Positions 21,835 to 33,055 of a stretch of 64,000 nt of DNA are shown one piece after another. Origin of the DNA: Leptodontidium sp. MPI-SDFR-AT-0119 (Eukaryota; Ascomycota; Leotiomycetes; Helotiales; Leptodontidiaceae). The stretch's first letter is position 1, and the number at the start of each line of letters is the position of its first letter. A program made the translations under genes and the position numbers. The notes below the pieces were generated by a model, which had not been told where the DNA came from, searched no databases, and worked only from the letters and a program-made list of their open reading frames with translations. The stretch spans positions 1,736,001 to 1,800,000 of the forward strand of contig JAHLEZ010000001.1 in the NCBI GenBank assembly GCA_020726505.1, given 5' to 3'.

Positions 21835-24800
21835 ATGACAATGGCTACAGCTGTAGCCAACGACCGGGATATCCTTCCTGACAATATCAAGCCCATCAAT
21901 TATGATCTCTCCTTGTATGACATTGAGCTCGGAGGCGCCTTCAGCTACCAGGGAACCGTTAGCATTCTGTCTAAGATCGTGAAGAGCTCAAAGGAGATCA
22001 CCTTGAATGCCCATTTACTCAAGATCCATACCGTGGAAATATCTTTGGAGCACACGAAGACCCAGCAGACATTCAAGTCGAGTGGCATCTCTTACGATGC
22101 TCCCCGACAACGAACAACTATCTCCTTTACGGAGGATCTTCCGGCTTCAGAGAAGGCTCTAATCACGATCAAGTTTGAGGGTACTATCAACAATGACATG
22201 GCAGGCTTCTACCGATCGAAGTACAAGCCAGCCACGACACCCGCTGCATCAGTTCCGAAAGATGGCGACAGCCATGTCATGTTCTCAACCCAATTTGAGA
22301 GCTGCGATGCGCGAAGAGCCTTTCCTTGTTTCGATGAACCCAACCTCAAGGCCACATTTGATGTCACAATCGAGCTTCCGGACGACCAAGTAGCTCTCTC
22401 AAATATGCCTGAGAAGGAGGTCAAGAAGTCCAAGGATGGTTACAAGATCGTGTCGTTTGAGAAGACTCCGATCATGAGCACTTACTTGGTGGCATGGGCA
22501 GTAGGTGACTTCGAATACATAGAAGACTTTACCAAGCGCAAATACAACGGCAGGAACCTGCCAGTTCGTATTTACACAACCAGAGGCTTGAAGGGCCAGG
22601 CTCAATACGGTCTTGACCACACTCCACAAATCATCGACTACTACTCTGAAGTATTCGGTGTTGACTATCCACTGCCAAAATGTGACCTCCTTGCTGTTCA
22701 TGAATTTGTAAGCTTCTATTTTCTCTCACCACTTGGCTTGTACGTCATGTACTGACCCAACGGGCCATAAGTCACCCCCACACTCTAGAGGATATTTTGC
22801 TGATCGATGATTTTGTCTAGTCTCACGGAGCGTAAGTACTGTGGAGGATATCCGGGCATCATTTTCCAGAACTAAAAATTACTGACACTATTATAGGATG
22901 GAGAACTGGGGATTAATTACCTACCGAACTACAGCTCTTCTATTTGATGAGAAAACCTCCGATGCAAAGTATCGGAATAGAATTGCATTCGTTGTTGCTC
23001 ACGAACTTGCTCATCAATGGTTTGGGAACCTTGTCACAATGGTAAGCCATTCCCTAAAGTTCGGTTCGAAGGCCCGTCTTGTCCCCTCGCTTTTCCATTG
23101 TTATTATTCTGCGTCCCACCATTACCATGTACATATCCACTGACACAGATTTTCTCTATCACAGGACTGGTGGAACGAGCTTTGGCTCAACGAGGGATTT
23201 GCAACCTGGGTGGGCTGGCTCGTCACTGACCACATCCATCCAGATTGGCACGTCTGGCCTCAATTCGTGTCTGAAGGAATGCAAAGCGCATTCGCTCTAG
23301 ACTCTCTGCGAAGCTCCCACCCGATTGATGTTCCAGTCAAAGACGCTCTTGATGTAGACCAAGTATTTGATCAGATCAGCTACCTCAAAGGTCAGTAGAA
23401 TTCGCCTCCGAAAGCACTCCTTGGTCCAGAAATACCCATGGCCCTTGTAGAAAACAATCTAAGTTTTGGCAGGTTGCTCTGTCATTCGCATGTTAGCCGC
23501 CCATCTTGGTCAGGATGTCTTTCTCAAAGGTGTAGGGGATTATCTCAGAACCCATGCTTACGGCAATGCTACGACAAACGATCTATGGTCTGCTGTTGGC
23601 AAGGCATCTGGCCAAGATATCCCAACATTGATCGATCCATGGATTCTGAAAATTGGGTTCCCAGTTCTGACCGTTGGAGAGGAGCCAAATCAGATCGGAA
23701 TTAAGCAGAATCGTTACCTGTCCACTGGTGATGTTAAAGCCGAGGATGACAGTACAACTTGGTGGGTTCCTCTGAGATTGGAAGGCAAGTTGGGAAGTGA
23801 AGATGTTCAACCTCTGGGATTTACCAAGAAGAAGGACATTGTTCGGGATGTGCATGATAAGTTCTACAAGATCAACAAGGACACCACTGGATTTTACCGA
23901 ACCAATTATCCGCCTACCAGGCTCGCTGCTCTTGGCACTCAGATCGAACGCCTCAGTCTCTCTGACAAAATTGGTAGGTGCTCTTTGCTGGTCTGATTTG
24001 AATTGTAACTCACATCGTGCAGGGTTGATTGCTGATTCTGGAGCTCTTGCATACTCTGGTGAAGGTTCAACTCCTGGACTTTTGTCATTTGTTGAGGGCT
24101 TCCAAAGAGAGACCAATTATCTTGTCTGGTCCCAGATTCTCGGCTCACTTGCGACGGTGAAGTCTGTATTTGCAGACGATGAGGCTGTCACACTTGGCTT
24201 GAAGAAATTCGTTCTCAAACTCGTCACACCTGCTGTCGAGAGAATTGGTTGGGAGTCTTCTGGTGACGATTTTCTCACTGGCCAGCTTCGTGCCCTCTTG
24301 GTGATTACTGCGGGTTTGAATGGCCATGAAGAGTAGAACACCTGTCGTCCAGAACATATAAGCACCGCAACTGACATTCTCTAGGGTGATCACAGAAGCC
24401 AAGCGGAGATTCGATCTCTATGTTTCTGGCGAAGATAAGTCTGCAATCCATCCCAACCTCCGTGCTGCTATCTACGCATTGGCGGTCCGTTACGGTGGTA
24501 GGTCTGAATTCGATTTTCTGAAGAGCGAGTGGCAATCAACCACCTCTATCGACGGCCGCGAAACCATCGTGCGAGAGCTCGGTCACATCCAAGACCCGGC
24601 TCTCCTCCCAGACTACCTGTCTTTTCTCTTCAACGATGTCGCAACTCAAGATATGCACACTGGTGCCATTGCTCTGGCCGCAAACCCCCGCACCAGAATA
24701 GGCCAATGGAAGTACTTCCAAGAGAACTTTGGGTCCATAAAAGACCGCCTCAGCAAGAATATGATTCTTCTCGACCGATTCATCCTCTCCTGCTTAAACA

Positions 24801-24976
24801 AGTTTAGTGATAGAGAGTCCGAGAAGGAGATAGCCAAGTTCTTTGAGGGTAAAGATAATCGTGGATATGATCGTGGGCTGGCTATTATCAGTGATACTAT
24901 TCTTGGTAGGGCGACGTACAAAGAGCGCGATGGCAAAGTTATTCTGGAATGGTTGAAGGCACATGGCTATGCTTGA
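21835..24976 (+). CDS. M1-family zinc aminopeptidase (Aap1/Ape2 type)
   Basis: Seven exons: 21835-22707, 22821-22831, 22897-23041, 23165-23390, 23473-23973, 24023-24332 and 24385-24976. The product is 885 residues, normal for the puromycin-sensitive/Aap1 family. The substrate motif GAMEN spans residues 294-298. The zinc site is HELAH at 330-334 with the third ligand E353 in WLNEGFATW, exactly 19 residues after the second His. The C-terminal ERAP1-like helical domain is complete to [11 protein letters not shown]. It removes N-terminal residues from peptides, probably in the cytosol; no signal peptide is present. Exon 2 is an 11-nt microexon (TCTCACGGAGC) supplying SHGA of the GAMEN motif, so any model that skips it destroys the active site. 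A second in-frame ATG two codons downstream is an alternative start. Confidence 0.95.
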
Positions 24977-25401
24977 GGGCTGTTGGTCTTGGTTCTTTGC
25001 AGGTCTCTCTCCACATCAAAATGGCTGCTCAAGCTGAACTGCACATGTATCCTTGCTACAGGCATGGTCTTAGAGCGAATTCGGTATGCTAGACTTTTGC
25101 TATCACAAATCAATCCTTGAACACCGGTCCACACCTTCCTGCTGCTTGTGTATGGCCCCTCTTTGTCGATGTTACTGACCTAGCTACTTCAACGTGACGG
25201 AGTAATTGAGCGACAACTGCGCGAGAAGGACGAGATGAACTTCAAAAACAATGGTTTTCTCAACTGAGCCTTTGGTAGGTCTTCCAGCCCCCGGAGGTAT
25301 ACTTCGGGAGCATTCATTTATACTTAGGTCACGGACCATTTTTATGGAGTGTAAGACTGACTGGTAGATAGTTGCCTAGATAACTGATTGCTTTTGCACA
25401 G
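24977..25401. other. Intergenic between aminopeptidase and F-box-like remnant
   Basis: 425 bp containing the aminopeptidase 3' UTR and possibly unrecognisable upstream parts of the decayed paralogue. No ORF of interest. Confidence 0.4.
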
Positions 25402-25653
25402 GCATCTTCTCTGCTAGAATTGACTCTCAACGCGCAACAAAATCTCCCTATTGGCGATGCCGACAGTGATGATCTGGACTTTGAAGGGGCCAACTACATC
25501 ATGGCCAAACTACACTCCAAGAAGTGTGGAGCACCATTCAATAAGGTCGCCGTTCATCTCGATTGTGGCCCGGCTTGCGGCAAGTTTTATTGATCACACA
25601 TCAACAAATCTGGTATTTATGAGCAATGGGGTGATAAGAGAAAGGGCACATAA
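25402..25653 (+). pseudogene. 3' remnant of an F-box/LRR-like paralogue (copy 1)
   Basis: This stretch follows a TTGCACAG acceptor-like site. It reads SSLLELTLNAQQNLP, then DLDFEGANYIMAKLHSKKCG and APFNKVAVHLD, a stop at 25591-25593, then in the same frame SHINKSGIYEQWGDKRKGT and a stop at 25651. The intact-looking last exon of the neighbouring gene (copy 2) has DPDYDAATKIMKFIHAERRG, KPFNMIKIDL and INAAGIYEQWGSE in the same order and spacing. It is therefore a relic of the last exon of a third tandem copy. The upstream exons were not found. Identification rests on comparison with copy 2 within this window. Confidence 0.7.
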
Positions 25654-26334
25654 TATGATACGGGTTCCTGTCACCATTACTGGACAAGCAAGCCTGTGGA
25701 GGAAACCTTGTAAGAGGATAGGAGCGGTGATAGCATTGGTGAAGACTGGAAAGCACAACATGGTGGAACGAAAAATAGCACCTGGGCAATTGCCCTTGGG
25801 TGACGGAGATTTTCAACAAGCTCCCTCTTCACTTTGACTTCTTCAAGAATCGGTCTGTACATAGTCTCATCTGCTTCCCTAGAATCACGAGATGAATACG
25901 AAACTTGCATATTGATATCTATCCACAGTGACGTTTAGTTCTTTGTTAAATGTCCAATAGTTGATCTGCATTCCTCTTCTCCGGAATGAGCGTTCTGATT
26001 TCTTTGAGTGATGGGCTATTCTAGGTAAAGTTGGGTTACCTGCTCTCGCTTGAGGCCTGGAGCGCTGTTTGCGCTTGCTCCGGAACAAAGCAAACTTCTT
26101 TCCCGATTCATCCACCACATACACCTACATCAAAGCCGAGGAATGTATGGGTAGAAAGCTTTGAGTCTTTGAACATAAAGTTTCCTATATCAGTCCTGGT
26201 CGTCGTGAGCGCAGCCGACTCATTCATTCCTTCAAAATCCAACATCGAAACGTACAGCAGCTGCTAATTCACAACTGCACCAAGCAACTTCAATTAATCA
26301 AGTAACTAGCTACCAACTTCAAGTTTCCAACAAA
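25654..26334. other. Intergenic between F-box-like copies 1 and 2
   Basis: About 680 bp. Frames are short and interrupted. It contains the likely promoter and leader of copy 2. Confidence 0.4.
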
Positions 26335-28290
26335 ATGGAGCAACAGGAAACGAGATTGCCACATGATATCTGGTCATGGTCTTCCAGGTATGACTCTCTT
26401 GATCCCGCACCGTCCTCTAGAGCGTTGAGTACGCGAACCACCTCAACTCAAATACCCGGGACGCAGTACATAGACTGACAGATATCTTGAAAAGCTTGTA
26501 TATTCAGAGTGGAAAACTGTCCATGCCCCAAAACATGGCGATTTCACCATTGAGACGTATATGGAATGGCTCTCAGAGGCACGCCTTGTGTGCAAAGACT
26601 TCAACGACATCGTCACGCCTTTGTGGTATGCATGCATTCGACTTGACTCGGATGCAAAGATGGAAATTCTGATTGACGGATCAGAACCATGGTGTTCTAA
26701 GATCAAAGCAAACATCATCAAGTATAGTTGGGTGCTTCGGGTGAGCCTGAATCCTAAGCCGGAGTTTGTGGCCTTGACCTCGTACATCATTGGGAGATGC
26801 AAGCAGCTGCAGTATTTTAAGTATGTAATTGTTTCATCCATCCAATATTTCTATGAATCTCACTAAATCTAACAAGCTGGGACTGTCCCGATGATGGTGG
26901 AGGGAACCCGAATACCAAGGCGCAAATGATCTCCACGTTCGTTTGCTCATACCTGAATGGTCCTTCAATTTCCAAGTGGCGGACTTTCGAACTACATTCT
27001 GACTACGCGGAATGCATGCATCTCGGCTCTGAATTCCCATATATCGCCTATGAATGGCCAACCAAGACCTCAGCTCTGCTTGATCTTCCAAGTGGATCCC
27101 CTGGAAAAGAAGCACAGGTGGCTCGTTATCGAACCAAGTACGACGACGAATACGATCCATTCTCCGCCACAAAACCAAGCTCAACCTCTCTACACACTGT
27201 CGTTCTATTTGGTTGGTCTTTAAACCGCTTCACCGGTCTAGTCCCATGCGGGAAAGTAATTCCAGCAATGAAAAAGTTGAAGCTGGTGGATTTCCCATGG
27301 GGTACCTCGGTCGATGAATTACCGCTCCTGTGGGACTTCTCGAGGCTCCGTTGTCTGAGCTTTCGGGGCTCGCAAATCTGCCAGTTCGGTTCGGGCGTCC
27401 CCGTGGAGGCGCTAAGCGAACTCCGGGCATTCAAAGTTCAAGATTGCTTTTTGATATATCAAAAAGACAAAGCTATAGTCAAAAGATTCTTGGTTGCTAT
27501 ACTAGAGTCATGCCGTTATCTAGAAAGCTTCAAGTTGAATGGTGTTGACTGGCAAGATTATTTATTGATGGATTCGATTGCCAAAATAGGAACACAACTT
27601 CGAAAGTTGAGGCTGACCGGCGACTAGGCGAATCGACCACCCCCAAAGAGATTTTTGGTAAATGGATTGGAAGAATATCCTAATCTTGTCAATCTTGGGC
27701 TTGGGCTAGATGTGAGAAATGAAGACGTAAGCCAACATTTTTCTCTTAGCAGTTGGTGTGCGAAGCGCTCTCTTCACAGTATCACAGCCTCAGGATCGTT
27801 AGCTTACTTTTGACAGATGTACGAGTACCTCGCCATCTTAGCTCGAGCTCGGGGTTTGAGAAACCTCAACCTTTTCGCAACTGATTTGCTTGGCACAAAC
27901 CTGGCTAGCGAAGCTAGCACCGATCCTGACTATGATGCTGCAACGAAAATAATGAAGTTCATACATGCAGAGAGAAGAGGCAAGCCGTTTAATATGATCA
28001 AAATCGACCTCGTCGGCGCAAGGGAACCCAAGTATTGGCGTCCGCGCAATGACGAGAGATTTGATGACCGGGGCCGCGATGACTATAACAGAACCTCAGA
28101 GAGAGAATTTATGTCGCGGATCAATGCAGCGGGCATCTATGAGCAGTGGGGTAGTGAAAGAGCTGATGGTGACACGAGTTGGTGGTTTGACAATGATTCT
28201 GAGGATTCTGATGATGATGATGACGCTGAGGATTCTGAGTACGTAGTCACTGATGATGAGGAACAGGCTGTGTCAGCTGCTTCTGGTTGA
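26335..28290 (+). pseudogene. F-box/LRR-like protein, copy 2, one in-frame stop
   Basis: Model: exons 26335-26387, 26482-26820, 26877-27726 and 27817-28290, all in phase. A TAG at 27625-27627 interrupts the third exon. The N-terminus (LPHDIW...RYLEKLVYSEW, then WLSEARLVCKDFNDIVTPLW) has the shape of an F-box followed by leucine-rich segments. After the TAG the same frame continues LVNGLEEYPNLVNLGLGL and splices correctly to a 157-codon last exon ending in an Asp/Glu-rich tail. Residues on both sides of the stop align without a gap to copy 3, where the TAG position is Phe. Either the gene is a recent pseudogene making a truncated protein of about 380 residues, or the stop is read through or is a base error. 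Intact relatives would be substrate adaptors of SCF ubiquitin ligases (inference). Confidence 0.65.
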
Positions 28291-29699
28291 ACCTACAGTT
28301 TGCTCACATGAAATTAACCTGTAGAAGAGACCAGGGAGAGAATGTGGAATCATTTGCGCGGCAATGGAGTTTGGGCTGAATCTGAGAATTGTTTGTATTG
28401 ATTTGTTTATGCTGATCCTCTCAAAATTGAAAACCTGCTTGTTACGGAAGAGTTCTAGCCATATTTGGCAGATTTTTGAGGAGTTGAATCATCGACCTTG
28501 TGTTTTAAATCTCTCTGCGATGCGGACTGCTGTTCTAGTGAGAAGCCACTCATCGTTCTGTATGCCATTCGATGAGTCAACTTCAACTCGCCGATTTTCA
28601 GCATTGTTGGCTTCAAGTTTCCTTCTGAAGATTCGCTTCTTCTATCTCTGGCGAAGTTCGATATCAATCACGGCGGCCAAACCCCATTAATATAGTTTTC
28701 AAAGGGCTATTTACAGAAGATTTGAGTCAGCAAGCAACCCCAATAAAAGCCCGACTTCTCGTTTCCCACAAACTGAATGCTTCTTCTTCTCCACTCCCAA
28801 AGCTTCTCCAGAATCTCGAGCGCAATTGTTTCCATCAAAATGACGGATTCAAAGAGAGCAACACTTCGTTCGATATCTAGTACATGGTGTTTGCGTGGGT
28901 ATGAGCTTGGTAAAAAGGGGGCAAAACCCATCTCAGAATGATGGGATTGAGAATAAAGACTAATGTGAGTAAAGAAGTCTGACGAAGAAAGTGGAAGCTA
29001 CAGCTGGGGGTCAGGAGGAGAAAATGCGAAAGGGGAGGTGGAGATAATTTAAGACTCTGAGAAATTCTCCGGGTTACTATAGCGGTACACTTGCATGGGC
29101 CTGACGAATGGGATCAATGCGTCTCCGATTATGTTAGGCCCTGATCGGACAAAGCATGATATTTTTCTTGATTAGAAATGAACATACAGTATAGCATTCA
29201 ATAATATAGAAAAGAAATTTACTTCAGTCTAATGCTTATGTAATACAAGCTCAATCAGCTGGCATCATGGGTCTTGCATGCTGAGAGTGGTAGGAGCGGA
29301 GCAAGTTGGGATATTCCAGGCAGCCACTGGGACACTCACTTGCATATGTGGAGGTTTCTTGTCCATAAACCAAAGCTCTCAGTTCCTACACGCCCTCTAG
29401 ACCAAGATTGTCTTCGGAGTCGATGTATCAATGTCACACTGTTCTGGCTGAGGGACTCGCTAAGGCTGGACCCACTTTTCTTTATTGACACTGGACCGCC
29501 AGAGCTTTAACGTGCCTTCCAATATCAGATTAGCTCCCTTGCAGAAGTGACTTCCCACCTAGCATGCCAACAGACTTCCATATCTGTGAAGCTCCCTTCC
29601 AATTTTTGCATTTGTGGGCCTTCAATCTTCCACTTTCACTACTATATCTTCAAACTACAACAGCATTGCTTTCGGATCGACCTCGCACACGGAGGCATA
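28291..29699. other. Intergenic between F-box-like copies 2 and 3
   Basis: 1.4 kb. A plus frame at 28364-28690 (108 codons) probably lies in the 3' UTR of copy 2. No conserved element recognised. The last 60 bases are the leader of copy 3. Confidence 0.4.
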
Positions 29700-31503
29700 A
29701 TGACAACCCAAAGGACTAATCCCTTCCCACAAGAGTTGTGGGACATCATATTTGAATGCGTAAGACATTTGGAGTCTCTCTAAATATTCACGACTCGAAC
29801 TGACTTTTTTTCGTGCAGGTCAACGCACTCCATGGTTTCAATGAATACCGCGTCGATCCTGCCCCACGCCTCAGCTACCACAGGTGGATTCGGGGGATAC
29901 GCACACTATCTACAGGATTCAATAAATCTGTTAGAAGATATTTTTGGGAGTCCATGGGTACCGACAAGATGATTCCGCTGCAAAAATTGCTGCTCGGCTC
30001 AAATCCATTGCATAAAACAATGATCGACAGCATCCACATGTATACCAGATATCTTGCCATCGACAGTCCTCTGGATCTGGATCAACCAAACCTTAGATCT
30101 GCTCTTCAGTTGATTGCTGGCTGCAAGGTTTTGGAATATTTCAGGTACAGATTTCGCTGTTCTAGGTGTACATAGTTTCCGCGAAGGTGCGCATGTGTTC
30201 TAATTGGTCTCCAGCTGGGAATATCCGAATATCGTCTATACTATTACTGCCTCCGTGCGCAATGACTTGGCCGCGAGCCGAGATGAGTTTGATCGGCTTT
30301 CATGTATTGTATCGAAATGCTGTCATGATTTCGTGAATCAGGGAGTTGCTCTAAAGAGCTACGACTTCGAGTTCCAATCCTCGACCGAGAGACTGGTCAT
30401 GCGACGTCGATTCGCAAAGCCTAAACACCCAATCAGCTCAAATAATTCAGGTACAAGCACATCGAAAGCCCTTGATAAAGTGAAGGTGACGAAGGAGGGG
30501 CGGAGAGAAAGCCCCCAACTGCACCTTGGACCCCGTGGAACTGAATTTCCTAGGACACGAAAACTGAAGCTGGTCAATTGCTCCTGGGGAAGACTCGAAG
30601 AAGTCCCAATGACCTGGGATTTTAAGAACGTGCGATGCTTAAGCATAAAGAACATCGATCTAAGGTTTTTCCTTGAGGGGGTATCGCTGCCGGACCTCTC
30701 ACAATTACAGACTTTCAAAGCCAGACAAACCATTGTCTGCCATTCAGTCGACCCGGCCAACAGGAGACTACTTGAAGGTCTAATAAAGTGTTGCCAGCAT
30801 CTGCAGAACCTGAAAATTGAATGCCAGCACTTTATGGAGCTGATGCCGTGGGATGTCATTCGTTTGTTTGGCTCCAGGCTTCGGCAACTGACGCTGCTCG
30901 ATTGTTTCACCGACCAGTTCCCAAGGCTCTTCTACATGAAGTCAATACTACAAAACTGTCCAAATATAGAAGACTTGGGAATAGGATTTTTTGTGCATAC
31001 CCAAGAGAGGGATCAGGTAAGCCCCAAACGAAGTTCTGCACAATCGTTCCGCTGATCTGTCTTAGCTTGTCGAATATCTGGAAATGCTCGTCAGGACAGG
31101 AGAAAACTTGTGATCATTGACCTTTTGGGAAGACAATCTTTCCAACAAGCCTTCGCTCGAGATTGGTTCCCACCAGCATGTCCTGCCTCGACATCATTAC
31201 CGATCTCGAGCAAGATACATCGATCCTAACTTCGTACGCGCCAGGAGGATTATGGAGTAGCTGCATCGAATGAAACAGGACAGTAACTTCCGCGTCACCA
31301 TTCACCTTGGAAATTCTTCCCATCCACTATGTAAATGTAAGCATATGAACAAATTTGAAGAGTCGACTGGTTGGAGAACTTTCCATTCTGGGTGCAGTTC
31401 AGCGGGAGCGTATGAACACTGGGGTAGCAATGGAACCGAAGCCATGGTTGAGTTTCTCTCGGCAGACCGGCAAAACGATCTCCTCTGCGGATGTCAGCTG
31501 TAG
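29700..31503 (+). pseudogene. F-box/LRR-like protein, copy 3, two in-frame stops
   Basis: Exons: 29700-29759, 29819-30144, 30215-31016 and 31066-31503. Exon phases match copy 2 (for example the YFS/WEYPN junction against YFN/WDCPD). The protein opens FPQELWDIIFECV, an F-box-like start, followed by leucine-rich segments through CPNIEDLGIGF. In the last exon the frame is stopped by TGA at 31111-31113 and TAG at 31258-31260. Yet it stays recognisable to 31503 as DPNFVRARRIME and AYEHWGSNG, paralogous to copy 2 (DPDYDAATKIMK, IYEQWGSE). The encoded product would end at the TGA, about 411 residues long, lacking the C-terminal module. It was probably an SCF adaptor-like protein before decay (inference). 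Confidence 0.65.
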
Positions 31504-31748
31504 GCTTCCAACTCTCCAAACAAGTCATGCCGGCCATCGATTAAGCGCGTGAGTATGAAATTTTGAAGGCGTGTGGTTTGAGGCAGCACGGACTGAGGAA
31601 AAGTAAAATATACAAAAATAAACATCACTATGCAGCATAAATCCGAGACTCATGCTCTGTCAAGGGTATTTCTTGCTTTGAGATTTCCCAACTTGACATT
31701 AAGCGGCCTTAGGTAGCCTATTTCCCTAGCTTTGTTGAAGTACGAGCC

Positions 31749-32765
31749 TCAACTCATCAGCCTCGTCACCCAAATATTCAATCCAACCTTACTTCCCTCC
31801 TCGACGGGCAAGCCAGCGTGTAAAACCCTTTCGTCTCCCTCACTATCCGCCTTCAAATTAACCCAGAATACACCATTCCCCACCACAGGCCTAACAACCA
31901 CACCTCCTCCATTCTTTCCCTTCCCAAACCTCTTCTCACTTCTCTCCTCCTCATCTAATACATCTCCCGACACCGAAACACGTGGGAAATACGTCCCTCC
32001 AGACTCCGAACAGTTCGCTTCCAAGTACAAAAAGATACTCGTGAGGCGGTTGTATTCTCGATTATCCGCGTTGAGAATAGGTGTTTCGAACCAGTCGTAA
32101 TGTAGATCGTAGTGTTGGGACGGTTGGTAGCGTACAGCTTGGAAGGGTTCGATGCCGTCTGCTTCGATGTCTAGGGAGCGGAGAAAGGTATATACTCTTG
32201 ATGTGAGGGCAAGGATGACGGGATCTTCGTTGGGAAGGGTGCAGGATGTTGATGTTCGGTAGGTGGGTGGTGGTGGTGCGGTGTCTGAGGATGGAGAGGT
32301 GATTAATGAGGAAGGGCTGTAGCGATCTTGACTACATATTTTAATATGTTAGTTTTCTTTTGGCTCTAGTTGTGTTTGGAGGAGAGATACGTACCAGAGG
32401 CGTAGCAGGTGTGTTGCTTCGTCGGGAGAAACAAATGATGTGAGATAGATCAAGAGGGGTGAGGTGGAGAGCGTCAATGTCGTGCAGATGGAATCTGGGG
32501 AGGAGGGCTGGAGGGGCGAGAAATCGGCTTTGTAGATGACTGATTCATCGTGGCTTGAGAGGTAATCAGATTCGGAGGAACTCGAGAGAATGCACGCTGA
32601 GGATAGAAGGATGAGGAGCAGTGACATCGTCCTTGACCTCAATGTGCAAGACATCATGGGCATTAAGAATATGAGGAGGATAAGAAAAAGGGCAGATCCT
32701 ACAAGGAAAAGGGAAACTAGATGACGACCTCCTGGAGAACTTGTCGAGCTATCCGGGATCTTCAA
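31749..32765 (-). CDS. Prolyl 4-hydroxylase-like 2-oxoglutarate/Fe(II) dioxygenase
   Basis: Exons 32395-32765 and 31749-32331 with a 63-nt intron; 317 residues. A hydrophobic segment near residues 15-40 (LVSLFLVGSALFLILLIFL) is a signal anchor, so a type II membrane protein of the secretory pathway is likely. The C-terminal P4Hc domain carries the iron ligands H201 and D203 (QHYDLHYDWF). The distal His and 2-oxoglutarate-binding Lys are H295 and K305 (LHAGLPVEEGSKVGLNIW). The spacing of ten between H and K matches collagen-type prolyl 4-hydroxylases. The substrate in fungi is not established. The second exon has no ATG near its start, so it would be called only as a fragment without the splice. 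It is followed on the same strand, about 290 bp upstream of its start, by RTG2. Confidence 0.87.
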
Positions 32766-33055
32766 TGTACCCTTTGTGGAGCCGCACGGTGGACGAGTTA
32801 TGCAGTGTCACGTCCACATTTCGCTAGAACCTCATTCACGTTGAGATAGTCTTTGCTCCTTTACTTGTGTTACAAGCTTTGTAGTTGCGCCTTAATCATA
32901 CAGGCTTCGTACAACAAGCGCTGAGTTCACACAGGATGACCTTCAAGTCCGTGCAGAGCAGAAGTAGACGATATGTAGAGGAGAATCAATCCAATTTATT
33001 CCCAGACGCCAAATTATTTACTCGAAACACCAGTATAATCTTCATGTACAGACCC

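Noticed and set aside
27540..27660. An intron that would remove the TAG at 27625 in F-box-like copy 2
   Set aside because: GACTAG could serve as an acceptor, but no suitable donor exists upstream. The residues before and after the stop align without a gap to copy 3, so they are exon.
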